From NCBI RefSeq assembly GCF_001644015.1, contig NZ_LUUI01000101.1, positions 16,767-80,766 on the forward strand: 64,000 nt of DNA, in the 5' to 3' direction. Shown here piece after piece: positions 41,333 through 50,666 of this stretch. Origin of the DNA: Methylomonas lenta. Its GTDB lineage: Bacteria > Pseudomonadota > Gammaproteobacteria > Methylococcales > Methylomonadaceae. The notes below the pieces were generated by a model. The model did no database searches. It was not told the DNA's origin and saw only the letters and a list, made by a program, of their open reading frames with translations. Position 1 is the stretch's first letter, and each line of letters begins with the position of its first letter. A program made the position numbers and the translations under genes.

Positions 41333-41976
41333 TGCGTTATCAGGATCTGAACAGCCGGCTGCTCGCGCATATCAACACGTTGCGAGCCGTCATCGCCGGG
41401 TTGACGCTCATGTTATTACTGCTGGGCTATGCCTGGCATGCCGCTCGCAGCGATATCCGGATTCATATTCCACCCGACTTGCGTTCCGGTGCGGTGGTCC
41501 AAGCCGACGACATCGCCCCGGCCCATGTGTATGCCTTTGCAGCTTACATCTTCCAGCAGCTCAATCACTGGGACAGCGATGGCGAAACCGATTACGGCCA
41601 ACAGATTTTCCGCATGGCGGCCTATTTAACCCCGGATTTTCGGGAATATTTGAGCAACGATTTAGCCATTCGCGGTAAACGCGGCGAGCTGGCAGGCCGG
41701 GTGCGCTCGATTCAACCGGTCGCCGGTCGCGGTTATGAAGAACGCCGGGTTGAGCTCATTGATCCGCATACCTGGCTGGTCTGGTTGGATTTTACCATTC
41801 AGGAAACCGTGCGTGGCATGGACGTTAAGCAAGTCCGCATCCGCTATCCATTAACGGTGGTGCGCTACGACATCGATCCTGAGCTTAATCCTTGGGGTTT
41901 GGCCTTAAGCGGCTTTGCCGGCGACGGGCCTAAACGTATTGATGCCTTGGATAAATCTGAGGCTAGCCACGAGTGA
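41332..41976 (+). CDS. ICE protein, PFL_4703 family (VirB8-like)
   Basis: The 214 residues have one N-terminal transmembrane helix (LRAVIAGLTLMLLLLGYAW, about 15-35) and a periplasmic domain ('DLRSGAVVQADDIAPAHVYA', 'VELIDPHTWLVWLDFTI', 'PLTVVRYDIDPELNPWGLAL'). This matches the PFL_4703 (TIGR03746) family, with the topology of a VirB8-type scaffold of the conjugation channel. Confidence 0.85.
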   Translation: MRYQDLNSRLLAHINTLRAVIAGLTLMLLLLGYAWHAARSDIRIHIPPDLRSGAVVQADDIAPAHVYAFAAYIFQQLNHWDSDGETDYGQQIFRMAAYLTPDFREYLSNDLAIRGKRGELAGRVRSIQPVAGRGYEERRVELIDPHTWLVWLDFTIQETVRGMDVKQVRIRYPLTVVRYDIDPELNPWGLALSGFAGDGPKRIDALDKSEASHE

Positions 41977-41986
41977 GGGCGAAACG

Positions 41987-42838
41987 ATGCAGACAGGTAA
42001 CCAATCGTCATTTGAAAAACCGGGATTATTAGTCTTCCTATGCATTAGCCTCAGTTTCAGTCAGCCCAATTGGGCAGAGTCTGCCGTGGAACGTTTGTTT
42101 TGGGACAAGGTACCCTTGCGTATTACCTTGCCGGTGGGCCAGGAACGCTTGGTGAGCTTTCCTGGCGAAGTGCGAGTCGGCATCCCTGCGCCATTGACTG
42201 GCAAGTTACGCACCCAAAGCCATGCCGGTACTGTGTATTGGTTAGCCAAAGAGTCTTTTGAGCCCCAGCGTATCGAAGTGCGCGAGCTGGACGGGCAGGG
42301 CATTGTACTGATCGATCTGAGTGCCAAACAAGCGCCGGATTTGCCGGCTAATCCGATTGAAATTCTGTTCAGACCCGGACAGCGATCATCTGCGGAGGCT
42401 TTATTAGGCGAAGAAGCCGATGCAACGATACCGCAGGTTGCTAGCCAAAAATCTAATCCCGGCAAAAAACCAAAAACCGCCGGCCTGGTGGCCTTAACCC
42501 GCTTTGCCGCCCAGCAACTCTATGCGCCGCAGCGCTTATTGAAAACCGCACCATGGATACAGCGGGTGTCGGTCAGTCAGACGCCGTTAGAACATTTGCT
42601 GCGAGGCGAACAAATTTTAGCGACGCCGATTGCCAGCTGGCACAGCGGCAGACTGTATGTAACAGCGGTTGAACTCAAAAACACCGGCCCTGATTTTATC
42701 GATCTCGATCCACTCCAATTGCGCGGCCAATGGCGGGCAGCGACTTTTCAGCATAGCCGTTTGCATCCGGCCGGCAGCGAAGCCGATACCAGTGCGGTGT
42801 ACTTGGTGTCCGACCGGCCTTTTCACGAGGCGCTGTAA
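41987..42838 (+). CDS. ICE protein, PFL_4704 family
   Basis: I use the ATG at 41987; the frame is open upstream but overlaps the PFL_4703 gene. The 283 residues have a signal-like N-terminus (LLVFLCISLSFSQPNWA) and a mainly beta body: 'RLFWDKVPLRITLPVGQERL', 'PGEVRVGIPAPLTGKLRTQS', 'LVALTRFAAQQLYAPQRLL'. This is the PFL_4704 (TIGR03749) family, VirB9/TraK-like in position. Confidence 0.85.
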   Translation: MQTGNQSSFEKPGLLVFLCISLSFSQPNWAESAVERLFWDKVPLRITLPVGQERLVSFPGEVRVGIPAPLTGKLRTQSHAGTVYWLAKESFEPQRIEVRELDGQGIVLIDLSAKQAPDLPANPIEILFRPGQRSSAEALLGEEADATIPQVASQKSNPGKKPKTAGLVALTRFAAQQLYAPQRLLKTAPWIQRVSVSQTPLEHLLRGEQILATPIASWHSGRLYVTAVELKNTGPDFIDLDPLQLRGQWRAATFQHSRLHPAGSEADTSAVYLVSDRPFHEAL

Positions 42839-42839
42839 G

Positions 42840-44246
42840 ATGGGCGCGAACCGGCTATTACCCATCGTTGCCGGGCTTATCCTGCTGATGTTGATTGTAG
42901 TCGGCGTCAAGACGTACCGTCAGCCATCACCGGCTGTGCATTTGTCGGCTGTGCCGCAAGCCGGTCGGCCGGATGTCGACTCGCCCGCCGACACCATACG
43001 CACACTGACCGCTGAAGTCGCGGTGATTAAAAGCGAAAGCGAAAAGCTGCAGATGCAAAATGAGGCCTTGCTTAAACAGCGTGATGAAATCGAAACCCGG
43101 GTCAAAGCCGAGCTGCAAACCCAACTGGCTCAAGATACGCAACAACAGGCCAACGAAGCGGTCAGCCAACTGGCACAGCAAATCGATTATTTTAAAAACC
43201 GGTTGGATCAATTGAGTGACGCACCCACTCAAGCCCAGACAGATGCTGGTAACGATATTCCAATCGGTTTTGGCATCGGCGCTGACGACGGTTTGAAAGG
43301 TTTCGAATCCCCCCTGACCTGGATCGAACCCTTAGGCACTCCAACCGATGACAAAGGCCGGCCCATTTTTAAGCGCGTGGCGAACGGTGCAGAGCGCTTA
43401 TTACACACTAGTCAATCAGCTGCTGGCACGACCGAAGCCTATCTGACAGAATCCGTCGGTGCCTTAACCGAACCGGATCGGCCGGTCTATACCGTGCCAC
43501 GCAATGCCACCTTGATTGGCGCCACCGGCATGACCGCTTTAATCGGCAGAATACCGATCAAAGGCGCGATTGAAGATCCCTTTCCATTCAAAGTCATTGT
43601 CGGCCGGGATAATCTGGCTGCCAACGGCATCGAAATGCCCGGGCTAGATGGGGTGATTTTCAGCGGTAAGGCGTCGGGTGACTGGACCTTATCCTGCGTG
43701 CGCGGGGACGTGTTGTCAGCGACCTATGTATTTGCCGACGGTACCATTCGCAGCTTATCGGCGGATGACAATAGTCTAAGCCGAGATAAACAAGCCACCG
43801 CTTCTGGCCAGACCGGCAATGCCACGCGCACGCTGGGCTGGATTTCCGATCGGCGAGGGGTTCCCTGTGTGACCGGCTCCCGCATCAGCAATGCTGCCAG
43901 CTATTTGTCCGGACGCATACTGGCCTCGGCGGCCGAAGCAGCGGCCGGGGCGTTTAGTCAAAGTCAGGTCACCAACAGTATATCGGCGGCACAAGGCTTG
44001 GCGACCTCGGTGATCACCGGCGATGCGGCGCAGTATGCCGGTGGCAAAGCCATGGCCGGAGGGGCTACCGAAGTCAGTGAGTATTTGCGCGAGCGGGCCG
44101 CGCAGTCGTTTGATGTGGTGTATGTGGATACCGGCGCGGAACTGGCGATTCATATCGATGTGGCCTTGCCGATTGATTATGAACCGGGCGGCCGCAAAAC
44201 CCAGTATGACTTGGCCGAAAACGAGGTTGACGATGATTTGGATTAA
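42840..44246 (+). CDS. ICE protein, PFL_4705 family (VirB10-like)
   Basis: I place the start at the ATG at 42840, one base after the previous stop. The 468 residues have an N-terminal transmembrane helix (LLPIVAGLILLMLIVVGV), a coiled coil (about 50-120) and a C-terminal beta-rich domain ('VYTVPRNATLIGATGMTALI', 'PFPFKVIVGRDNLAANGIEM', 'CVRGDVLSATYVFADGTI'). This is the PFL_4705 (TIGR03752) family, TraB/VirB10-like, spanning both membranes. Confidence 0.88.
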   Translation: MGANRLLPIVAGLILLMLIVVGVKTYRQPSPAVHLSAVPQAGRPDVDSPADTIRTLTAEVAVIKSESEKLQMQNEALLKQRDEIETRVKAELQTQLAQDTQQQANEAVSQLAQQIDYFKNRLDQLSDAPTQAQTDAGNDIPIGFGIGADDGLKGFESPLTWIEPLGTPTDDKGRPIFKRVANGAERLLHTSQSAAGTTEAYLTESVGALTEPDRPVYTVPRNATLIGATGMTALIGRIPIKGAIEDPFPFKVIVGRDNLAANGIEMPGLDGVIFSGKASGDWTLSCVRGDVLSATYVFADGTIRSLSADDNSLSRDKQATASGQTGNATRTLGWISDRRGVPCVTGSRISNAASYLSGRILASAAEAAAGAFSQSQVTNSISAAQGLATSVITGDAAQYAGGKAMAGGATEVSEYLRERAAQSFDVVYVDTGAELAIHIDVALPIDYEPGGRKTQYDLAENEVDDDLD

Positions 44247-44691
44247 CTGTTGGTCACAGTCTTGCTCAGTCGTGCTGATGGTCAGTTTGTTGAGCGGCTG
44301 TGCGACGGGTGATAAAGAAAGCATCCTGCCGCAGGACGGGCCGACTATGAAAGAGGTCTATCAACGACATTTTTCCGGAACGTCGAACGACGCCAATCAA
44401 TCCGTACTGACTCCTTCGATCAAGCCTTACCGGCCAGCAGAGTTACCGACTGAGCAACAGGAAAAAGACCAAAACCAAAACCAAAACCCAATTTCAACGC
44501 CCTTCACCCAATCCACCAGGCAGACTCTGCAACAACAGTTTCCGCGCTTGAAAAACCCTACCTTGATACTGTATGTGTTTCCACATCTCAGCGGCGATGG
44601 ACACATACCCGTGCCGGGTTATGCCACAGGCTTCAGTTTTTATGAGACGATCGAGTTCGCCTTGCCGGGTGAGCCGGAGGCGGGTTACTGA
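44233..44691 (+). CDS. ICE lipoprotein, TIGR03751 family
   Basis: I start at the ATG at 44233, overlapping the previous gene by 14 bases, because it opens a lipoprotein signal (VVLMVSLLSGC, Cys about 23). The 152 residues contain 'PTMKEVYQRHFSG', a linker with a 6-base tandem repeat (DQNQNQN) and 'LILYVFPHLSGDGHIPVPGY' with 'TGFSFYETIEFALPGE'. These are typical of the TIGR03751 (VirB7/TraV-like) family. Confidence 0.82.
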   Translation: MIWINCWSQSCSVVLMVSLLSGCATGDKESILPQDGPTMKEVYQRHFSGTSNDANQSVLTPSIKPYRPAELPTEQQEKDQNQNQNPISTPFTQSTRQTLQQQFPRLKNPTLILYVFPHLSGDGHIPVPGYATGFSFYETIEFALPGEPEAGY

Positions 44692-47513
44692 TGGCTTGGT
44701 TTCGATCGCTACTGACTCGGCAACACGGAGATTCGGCGCACCCGCAACGCCGAGCGACCGATAAACCACCGACCGAACGGCGCATTCGTCAGCAGTATGA
44801 ACGGCCGACCTCGTTCACCAATTTGCTGCCCTGGCTGGAATACCTATCGGCGACCCAATGTTTTTTGCTGGATGACGGTTACAGCGTCGGGGCGTTGTTT
44901 AGGATTGCCACGGTCGACTCGGATGCGCGCAGTGAAGTGTTTTTAAGTGAGCTGCGGGATAAATTGCAAACGGCTTTGATTTCGTTACCCGAAGAACTGG
45001 AAAATCCCTGGATCGTACAGTTGTTCGTGCAGGATGAACCCAATCTTGCCTACCTGGTGGATCAGATTCGCCAGTATGCTCAGCCACGTGCCCGGGGCAG
45101 TCGATTCAGCGAAAGCTATTTTAAAGTGTTGGAAGACCATCTGGCCGCCATCTCCCGCAGCGGCGGCTTGTTTGAAGACCAATTAGTCACCGGCGGTCCT
45201 TGGCGTGGGCAACGACGCACTGTCAGAGCAACATTGTACCGGCGGCGAAAAGTCAGCCAGCAAGCGTATGATTATTATCATATCTCGCCCGAGGATGAAC
45301 TGAATGATGTAGCCGGTAAATTCAGCACCGCGTTATTGACGGCTGGCATCAAGTCCAGCCGTTGCAACGGTCAGGAGCTGTATGAGTGGCTGTTTCGTTG
45401 GTTGAATCCCAATCCAGTCATGACCGACGGTGACACCGAGGCTTTGTTAAAGCAAGCGCCTTATCCCGGGGATAGCGACATGCCGTTCGGGCATGACTTT
45501 GCTGAATGCTTGATGTTGGGTATGCCGCATTCCGATGCTCAACGTGGACTATGGTGGTTTGATGGCTTGCCGCATAAAGTCATCACCGTGCAAGCTCTGC
45601 GTAACATCCCGGCGATCGGCTTATTCGGTGCCGAACGCCAAGTCGGGGAGCATCGCTTTGCCCTGTTCGACCGTATGTCGGAAAACACCGTATTGAGCAT
45701 GACTATTACCGTCAAAGCCCAGGATGCGGTGCGCAATCACTTGGCGCAGGTGCAACACGGAGCGGTGGGCGATTATCCGGAAGCCAAGTTGGCCGCGCGA
45801 GATGCTGATAAAGCGCAGATGGAAATCGCCCGGCACAATAAATTGTTTCCGGTGCAATTAGCATTTTATGTTAGAGGAGACAGCGAAGCGGCGCTGCACC
45901 AACACATCAACCAACTGCATTCACTGTTGCTGGCCAATGGCCTGCAACCGATCCGGGAAGCAGACGATCTGCTGGCCCTGGACAGTTATCGTCGCAACTT
46001 GCCCATGGCCTATTGTGCGACCCATGATCAATGCGAAGCCCGTCGCTCCAGGCTGATGTTTTCTAAACAGGCCGCCAATCTGGCGCCGGTCTATGGCCGC
46101 AGCACCGGTACGGGTCATCCGGGCTTTGTATTTTTCAATCGCGGCGCCGAGCCGTTACTGTTCGACCCCTTGCACAGCGAAGACCGGAAAAAGAACGGCC
46201 ATGCCTTGATTATCGGTCCGACCGGGGCGGGTAAATCGGCGACCTTGGTGTATTTGATTTTACAGATGATGGCCATCTATCGACCGCGAATATTTATCAT
46301 CGAAGCCGGCAATTCCTTTGGCCTGTTGGGGCAGTATCTGCAGGCGCACGGCGTCAGTCTGAATCAAGTCACCTTAGCGCCGAATGTCGATGTCAGCTTG
46401 CCACCGTTTAGCGATGCGTTGAAACTGCTGGATCAGAGTTTGCATCCCGCTGACGATCTAGCCCTTCACGAAAATGCTGATGGGTGCGTTGAGCTCAGCG
46501 ATGAAATTGGCGACGAAGAGGAGGGTAACGATGATGATCAGAAAGTCGACAGCGGATCAGAAGACGACCCGGATAGCGACGATGCTGTGCGCGATTTGCT
46601 GGGGGAGATGGAAATTGCCAGTCGCATCATGATTACCGGCGGCGACGCGCGCGAGGATGAGCGTATGACTCGGGCGGATCGTTTGCTGATCCGCCATGCT
46701 ATTTTATTGGCGGCGAAAACGGTGTTTGAGGCCGGCCGCGAGCAGGTGTTAACGCAAGATGTGGTCGACGGGTTACGCAATTTGCCGGGCTTATCGGCAC
46801 AGCGCCAGGAGCGCGCAGTGGAAATGGCCGATGGCATGAGCTTGTTTTGTACTGGCCTGGCCGGGCATTTCTTTAACCGGCCTGGCAGTCGCTGGCCGGC
46901 AGTTGATGTGACGATCGTCGATATGGGGATTTTGGCCCGGGAAGGCTACGAAGATCAATTGACGGTGGCCTATATTGGCCTGATGAATCATATCCATGAT
47001 AGGGTGGAACGCCAGCAAAACGATGACCGGCCCACGCTGGTGATCACCGATGAAGGCCACATCATTACCACCAATCCTTTGTTATCGCCTTATGTGATCA
47101 AGATCGTCAAAATGTGGCGCAAGCTGGGGGCCTGGTTCTGGATCGCCACCCAAAACCTGGAAGATTTTCCGCAGGCCAGTAAACGCATGCTGAATATGCT
47201 GGAATGGTGGTTATGTCTGGTGATGCCTAAAGAAGAAGTGGAACAGATTAGTCGCTTCAAAGATTTGAGCGCCGAACAAAAGGCATTGTTACTGGCAACG
47301 CGTAAATCGCCCAAACAGTATACCGAAGGCGTGGTGCTGACTGATGAGCGGGCACTGCTGTTTCGTAATGTGCCACCACCGTTGGCACTGGCTCTGGCCA
47401 TGACCGAAAAAGACGAAAAAGCCCGTCGGCATCAGATCATGCAGGAACGCGGTTGCACGGAGCTGGAAGCCGTTAATGTGGTGGCTGAAGAACTTAGCCG
47501 GCTGCGTAGGTGA
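44691..47513 (+). CDS. traC: Conjugative transfer ATPase, PFL_4706 family (TraC/VirB4-like)
   Basis: The 940 residues have an N-terminal TraC-like domain and a C-terminal ATPase with Walker A 'LIIGPTGAGKSATLVYLIL' (about residue 505), an acidic low-complexity insertion ('DEEEGNDDDQKVDSGSEDDP', about 605-640), Walker B 'RPTLVITDEGHIITTNPLL' and 'KLGAWFWIATQNLEDFPQA'. It powers assembly of the conjugative pilus and DNA transfer. Length and order match the PFL_4706 (TIGR03744) family. Confidence 0.94.
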   Translation: MAWFRSLLTRQHGDSAHPQRRATDKPPTERRIRQQYERPTSFTNLLPWLEYLSATQCFLLDDGYSVGALFRIATVDSDARSEVFLSELRDKLQTALISLPEELENPWIVQLFVQDEPNLAYLVDQIRQYAQPRARGSRFSESYFKVLEDHLAAISRSGGLFEDQLVTGGPWRGQRRTVRATLYRRRKVSQQAYDYYHISPEDELNDVAGKFSTALLTAGIKSSRCNGQELYEWLFRWLNPNPVMTDGDTEALLKQAPYPGDSDMPFGHDFAECLMLGMPHSDAQRGLWWFDGLPHKVITVQALRNIPAIGLFGAERQVGEHRFALFDRMSENTVLSMTITVKAQDAVRNHLAQVQHGAVGDYPEAKLAARDADKAQMEIARHNKLFPVQLAFYVRGDSEAALHQHINQLHSLLLANGLQPIREADDLLALDSYRRNLPMAYCATHDQCEARRSRLMFSKQAANLAPVYGRSTGTGHPGFVFFNRGAEPLLFDPLHSEDRKKNGHALIIGPTGAGKSATLVYLILQMMAIYRPRIFIIEAGNSFGLLGQYLQAHGVSLNQVTLAPNVDVSLPPFSDALKLLDQSLHPADDLALHENADGCVELSDEIGDEEEGNDDDQKVDSGSEDDPDSDDAVRDLLGEMEIASRIMITGGDAREDERMTRADRLLIRHAILLAAKTVFEAGREQVLTQDVVDGLRNLPGLSAQRQERAVEMADGMSLFCTGLAGHFFNRPGSRWPAVDVTIVDMGILAREGYEDQLTVAYIGLMNHIHDRVERQQNDDRPTLVITDEGHIITTNPLLSPYVIKIVKMWRKLGAWFWIATQNLEDFPQASKRMLNMLEWWLCLVMPKEEVEQISRFKDLSAEQKALLLATRKSPKQYTEGVVLTDERALLFRNVPPPLALALAMTEKDEKARRHQIMQERGCTELEAVNVVAEELSRLRR

Positions 47514-47517
47514 CGCT

Positions 47518-48009
47518 ATGTATCGTTCAACGTCTGTTATGTCGCTAAGTATCAGCTGGCTACTAAGCATTGGTCCGCTGATGGTTTGGATTACGCCGGT
47601 AATGGCACAGGCAAACCCGGGCAATCAGAACCATCCGTTGATTGAAGTGATACACAGCGATGCCGACAGGTTGTCAGGGCAGGCAAAGCTGCTTCAGCAA
47701 GGCTACGACGTCAAACTCTACAATCTGGATGCACCGAAACAGCTGTTATCATCTTTAAGTCAACACTTGCCCGCTAATCAAACTGCGGCTAAACGCACCT
47801 TGGAACAACGGCTTCAACAACACGGCCGGCAAGCGTTGCAACAGCAGTTGATTACGGCGTATCAAGGGCTGTCTTTGGCCATGCAATACCAAATCGACCG
47901 CTATCCGGCGGTGCTGTTCGATCAGGGACGGGCGGTTATTTATGGCGTCACCGATCTGGAGCAGGCGGTACATTTGTATCGGCAGTGGCAAAGCGGTTTA
48001 AACAGATGA
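47518..48009 (+). CDS. ICE protein, PFL_4709 family (TrbC/TraW-type)
   Basis: The ATG at 47518 lies five bases after the ATPase stop. The 163 residues have a signal sequence (SISWLLSIGPLMVWITPVMA) and a thioredoxin-like body: 'LIEVIHSDADRLSGQ', 'GYDVKLYNLDAPKQLLSSLS', 'IDRYPAVLFDQGRAVIYGVT'. This is the PFL_4709 (TIGR03757) family, periplasmic. Confidence 0.85.
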   Translation: MYRSTSVMSLSISWLLSIGPLMVWITPVMAQANPGNQNHPLIEVIHSDADRLSGQAKLLQQGYDVKLYNLDAPKQLLSSLSQHLPANQTAAKRTLEQRLQQHGRQALQQQLITAYQGLSLAMQYQIDRYPAVLFDQGRAVIYGVTDLEQAVHLYRQWQSGLNR

Positions 48010-48908
48010 AAAACTGCGCAGTCCGCATTACCATGAATAGGTACATCATCGCCATCAGCATCTCAGGGTTTCTGAGTTTCTCAAGTTTGGCAGATGATTG
48101 TATTCAGTTGCGGGTGGTTGGGATTTGCATCTGGATTATTTGCACACCGTTTGGCTGCGATATTGACGTCACGCCGAAAATCGGTCATTTCAATCCGGAT
48201 GTGTTGGTGAAAGTGACGAATCCGCAGGGCATAGAGCGGACGGAAGATCCGCAGCGTAGCGACACCCATAACCGTAATCACAACAACCTGATTCAGCAAG
48301 ATGCGGTGGCGGTGGGCCATCCTTTGACCGGACGGATTTATTGTCCTTCCAACACGTCGGCGAGTTCGCCCTACTTTGTCTCCAAACTCGACCAGCCATC
48401 CTGGCGATGGGGCGGTCTGGATGCACTAAATCCGGCCGCCTGGGTGCCGGGCTTGCGAGAGATCGGCCGCTGGCCGTTCAATCATTGGGGCCATGTTTAT
48501 CCGCGAACCGGCTGGACTCTACAGGCGGAAGCCCCCAAGGCGGCCGCAGTGGTGGTGCAGCGAGTGGGTGACATTATTACCCGCAATGGCCAGCCGCACC
48601 TGTATCGCAGTATCCTGGGTCAACGGTTGTTCGTTGAGGACGAAAAGGTGACTTGGTCACCCGGCAGCTTGGTCGAGAACAGCAATGAAGCGGGCTGGTG
48701 GCAACCGACCGCACCGAAACTGGAGCACTGTTTACTGTTTGGCGTCAACGATGTATTGGATACGCGTGGCTGGGGTGGCGGTCGGGTAGCGGACGATGGG
48801 GAATACACACACGCGCTTTGGCGGCCTTATACCTGTTGTGAAGTCAAAGACGGTGTGTTGATCGTGATCGATTTCATGCCGTATCCCAGTCCCGTCGTGA
48901 CGAATTGA
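48006..48908 (+). CDS. ICE protein, PFL_4710 family (TraU-like)
   Basis: The 300 residues start at the ATG at 48006 (or 48033, which starts the signal MNRYIIAISISGFLSFSSLA). Features are cysteine-rich: 'DDCIQLRVVGICIWIICTPF', 'SWRWGGLDALNPAAWVPGL', 'LYRSILGQRLFVEDEKVTWS'. It matches the PFL_4710 (TIGR03756) family, related to TraU. It overlaps both neighbours by a few bases. Confidence 0.85.
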   Translation: MKNCAVRITMNRYIIAISISGFLSFSSLADDCIQLRVVGICIWIICTPFGCDIDVTPKIGHFNPDVLVKVTNPQGIERTEDPQRSDTHNRNHNNLIQQDAVAVGHPLTGRIYCPSNTSASSPYFVSKLDQPSWRWGGLDALNPAAWVPGLREIGRWPFNHWGHVYPRTGWTLQAEAPKAAAVVVQRVGDIITRNGQPHLYRSILGQRLFVEDEKVTWSPGSLVENSNEAGWWQPTAPKLEHCLLFGVNDVLDTRGWGGGRVADDGEYTHALWRPYTCCEVKDGVLIVIDFMPYPSPVVTN

Positions 48909-50284
48909 TGGGAAAGGCTATGCGCGCTGCTATCGTCCGACTATCAATGTTCGGTTTACTGATGAACCAGGCTGCGCCGCTGTCTGCGGCACCCTTGGCC
49001 AATAGCGACAACAGCGATTTTTATTATGAAATCGGCGGCGCCCGTTCGATTTCAGTGCCGGCCAATACCCAAGTCAATAGCTATGCCATCAACGGCGCAC
49101 TTGAATACGGTTTGGGTTACAGCTGCGGTAACTTTGATCCCACCCTGGGAGTAGCGAATCTATTAAATGGCTTGCAGCAAACCGGCAATAATCTGGTCAA
49201 TGGCGCGGTTGGTGCGGTGCAGGCCGCTATCGGCGGTTTACCGGCTTTGGTGTTACAGCGCATCGATCCGGGGCTGTATGACTTGTTTCAAAATGCCGTG
49301 ATCCGAGCAGAAGCTGCGATTGCACTGGCCAATAAAACCTGTGAAGACTATGAACAAGAGATCCGCCAAGGCCAAAACCCGTATGCTGATTGGAGCGATC
49401 TTTCCAAGATCATCGACTGGAAAGTCCAGATGGGTAAAAACGGCTACGGCAGCGCGAAAGTCGATGTCGTGCAAGCCAAGCAAAATGTGCAAAAAGCCAA
49501 TGGCCAGAACGGTATTCCCTGGATAGGCGGCAAAAAAGCCGGCGGGGTTCAACAAGCAGCCATCCAGGTGACTCAGGATAGTGTGCAGGCAGGTTACAAT
49601 CTGACCCTTAATCGGCAGGCCGGTGACAACTCAGCACCTAAAGTCTCCAAAAGTAAGCCGCCGCGCTTGGTTGAGGTGTTCGCAGATCCCGGAAAAGCTT
49701 CGCAATGGGCGGTCGATGTATTAGGCGATGTGCATATTCGCACCCACGACAACCATCCGGTTGAAACCATTCCCGGCCACGGTCTATTACCCAAAGTCGA
49801 AAAAGACATGGCGAGCATTCAGCAGGGCTTAACCGATTTGGTGTCCGGCAAAACCCAAGCCAGCCTGACTAATCTGGAAAAAGTCTCCAGCGACGCGGTA
49901 CTGATCAACGGCGACGTCATTGCGGCGATCAAATCCCTGAAACCCTCCGAACAAGCGGTAGCTATCAGCAAGTTGGCCTCGGAAGCGGCGATGACCCGCA
50001 CGGTGGAAAAAGCCATGTTGATTCGGCGCCTGTTGCTAACCGCCAGTCGGGAACCCAATCTCAGTGCGACCCAGGCCAATACCGCCATTCAAACCTCGAT
50101 TACCCAGTTGGATCGGGATATTAATGATGTATTGTTCGAACGGCAAATATACAACGAACTGGCATCGAAAACCTCTGGGTTGCTATTGTCGTTACAACAG
50201 CAACAGACTCAACGCGGCCGGACTGCTCTGCGCCCAGCCGGTGCCGATGACAGCATTTTTCAAGAGGGGGCGATCAAGCCATGA
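48908..50284 (+). CDS. ICE protein, PFL_4711 family (TraH-like)
   Basis: The 458 residues begin MGKAMRAAIV with a signal peptide (LSMFGLLMNQAAPLSAAPLA). The body includes 'FYYEIGGARSISVPANTQVN', 'LGYSCGNFDPTLGVANLLNG' and 'QTCEDYEQEI'-like sequence (actual: NKTCEDYEQEIRQGQNPYAD), and it ends in a helical region. This is the PFL_4711 (TIGR03755) family, placed as TraH is in F-type systems. The start overlaps the previous stop. Confidence 0.85.
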   Translation: MGKAMRAAIVRLSMFGLLMNQAAPLSAAPLANSDNSDFYYEIGGARSISVPANTQVNSYAINGALEYGLGYSCGNFDPTLGVANLLNGLQQTGNNLVNGAVGAVQAAIGGLPALVLQRIDPGLYDLFQNAVIRAEAAIALANKTCEDYEQEIRQGQNPYADWSDLSKIIDWKVQMGKNGYGSAKVDVVQAKQNVQKANGQNGIPWIGGKKAGGVQQAAIQVTQDSVQAGYNLTLNRQAGDNSAPKVSKSKPPRLVEVFADPGKASQWAVDVLGDVHIRTHDNHPVETIPGHGLLPKVEKDMASIQQGLTDLVSGKTQASLTNLEKVSSDAVLINGDVIAAIKSLKPSEQAVAISKLASEAAMTRTVEKAMLIRRLLLTASREPNLSATQANTAIQTSITQLDRDINDVLFERQIYNELASKTSGLLLSLQQQQTQRGRTALRPAGADDSIFQEGAIKP

Positions 50285-50661
50285 GGAAGCCTCAGAAATC
50301 CTCCTGTCAGCAGCCAGGACGAAGCTGTGTGCGGATGTCTTTTGCTTTCACTGTAGGTGTTGCTGTGCTTATTTTGCTGATAGCACAATTCTTTTTCAGT
50401 TTGGATGGCCTGGCAAAAATCATCGAAGTCAGTAAGGTTGGGTTCACGGTTTGGCGCCTGTCGATATTTTTATTCTTAATCGGTGGCTGGCCGGTTTTTA
50501 CAGCAATTTACACTGATTGGGCTGGACTGACGGCCCAACAAACCGCCAGTCTCAAAGCTTATCGCTGGCGGATGGCGGGGTGGCTGTTGGTAATGGAAGC
50601 GCTTTTTTGTCAAACGCTGTGGCTGGACTTTGGCCAGATGCTGATCGAGATAGGGCGCTAG
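50281..50661 (+). CDS. ICE small membrane protein
   Basis: The 126 residues have about three hydrophobic segments ('VAVLILLIAQFFF', 'LSIFLFLIGGWPVFTAIY', 'WRMAGWLLVMEALFCQTLW'). The gene overlaps the previous stop (ATGA) and ends five bases before traG. In this ICE class a small unnamed membrane protein occupies this place. The role in mating-pair stabilisation is inferred from position only. Confidence 0.7.
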   Translation: MRKPQKSSCQQPGRSCVRMSFAFTVGVAVLILLIAQFFFSLDGLAKIIEVSKVGFTVWRLSIFLFLIGGWPVFTAIYTDWAGLTAQQTASLKAYRWRMAGWLLVMEALFCQTLWLDFGQMLIEIGR

Positions 50662-50666
50662 GCGAC

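Noticed and set aside
43300-43320. tRNA T-arm-like 'ggtttcgaatcc'
   Set aside because: It lies inside the PFL_4705 gene and no cloverleaf arms surround it. No tRNA or rRNA gene was recognised anywhere in the window.
44467-44488. Six-base tandem repeat (ccaaaa) as a phase-variable tract
   Set aside because: The unit is a multiple of three, so copy-number change would not shift the frame, and it lies in a flexible lipoprotein linker.
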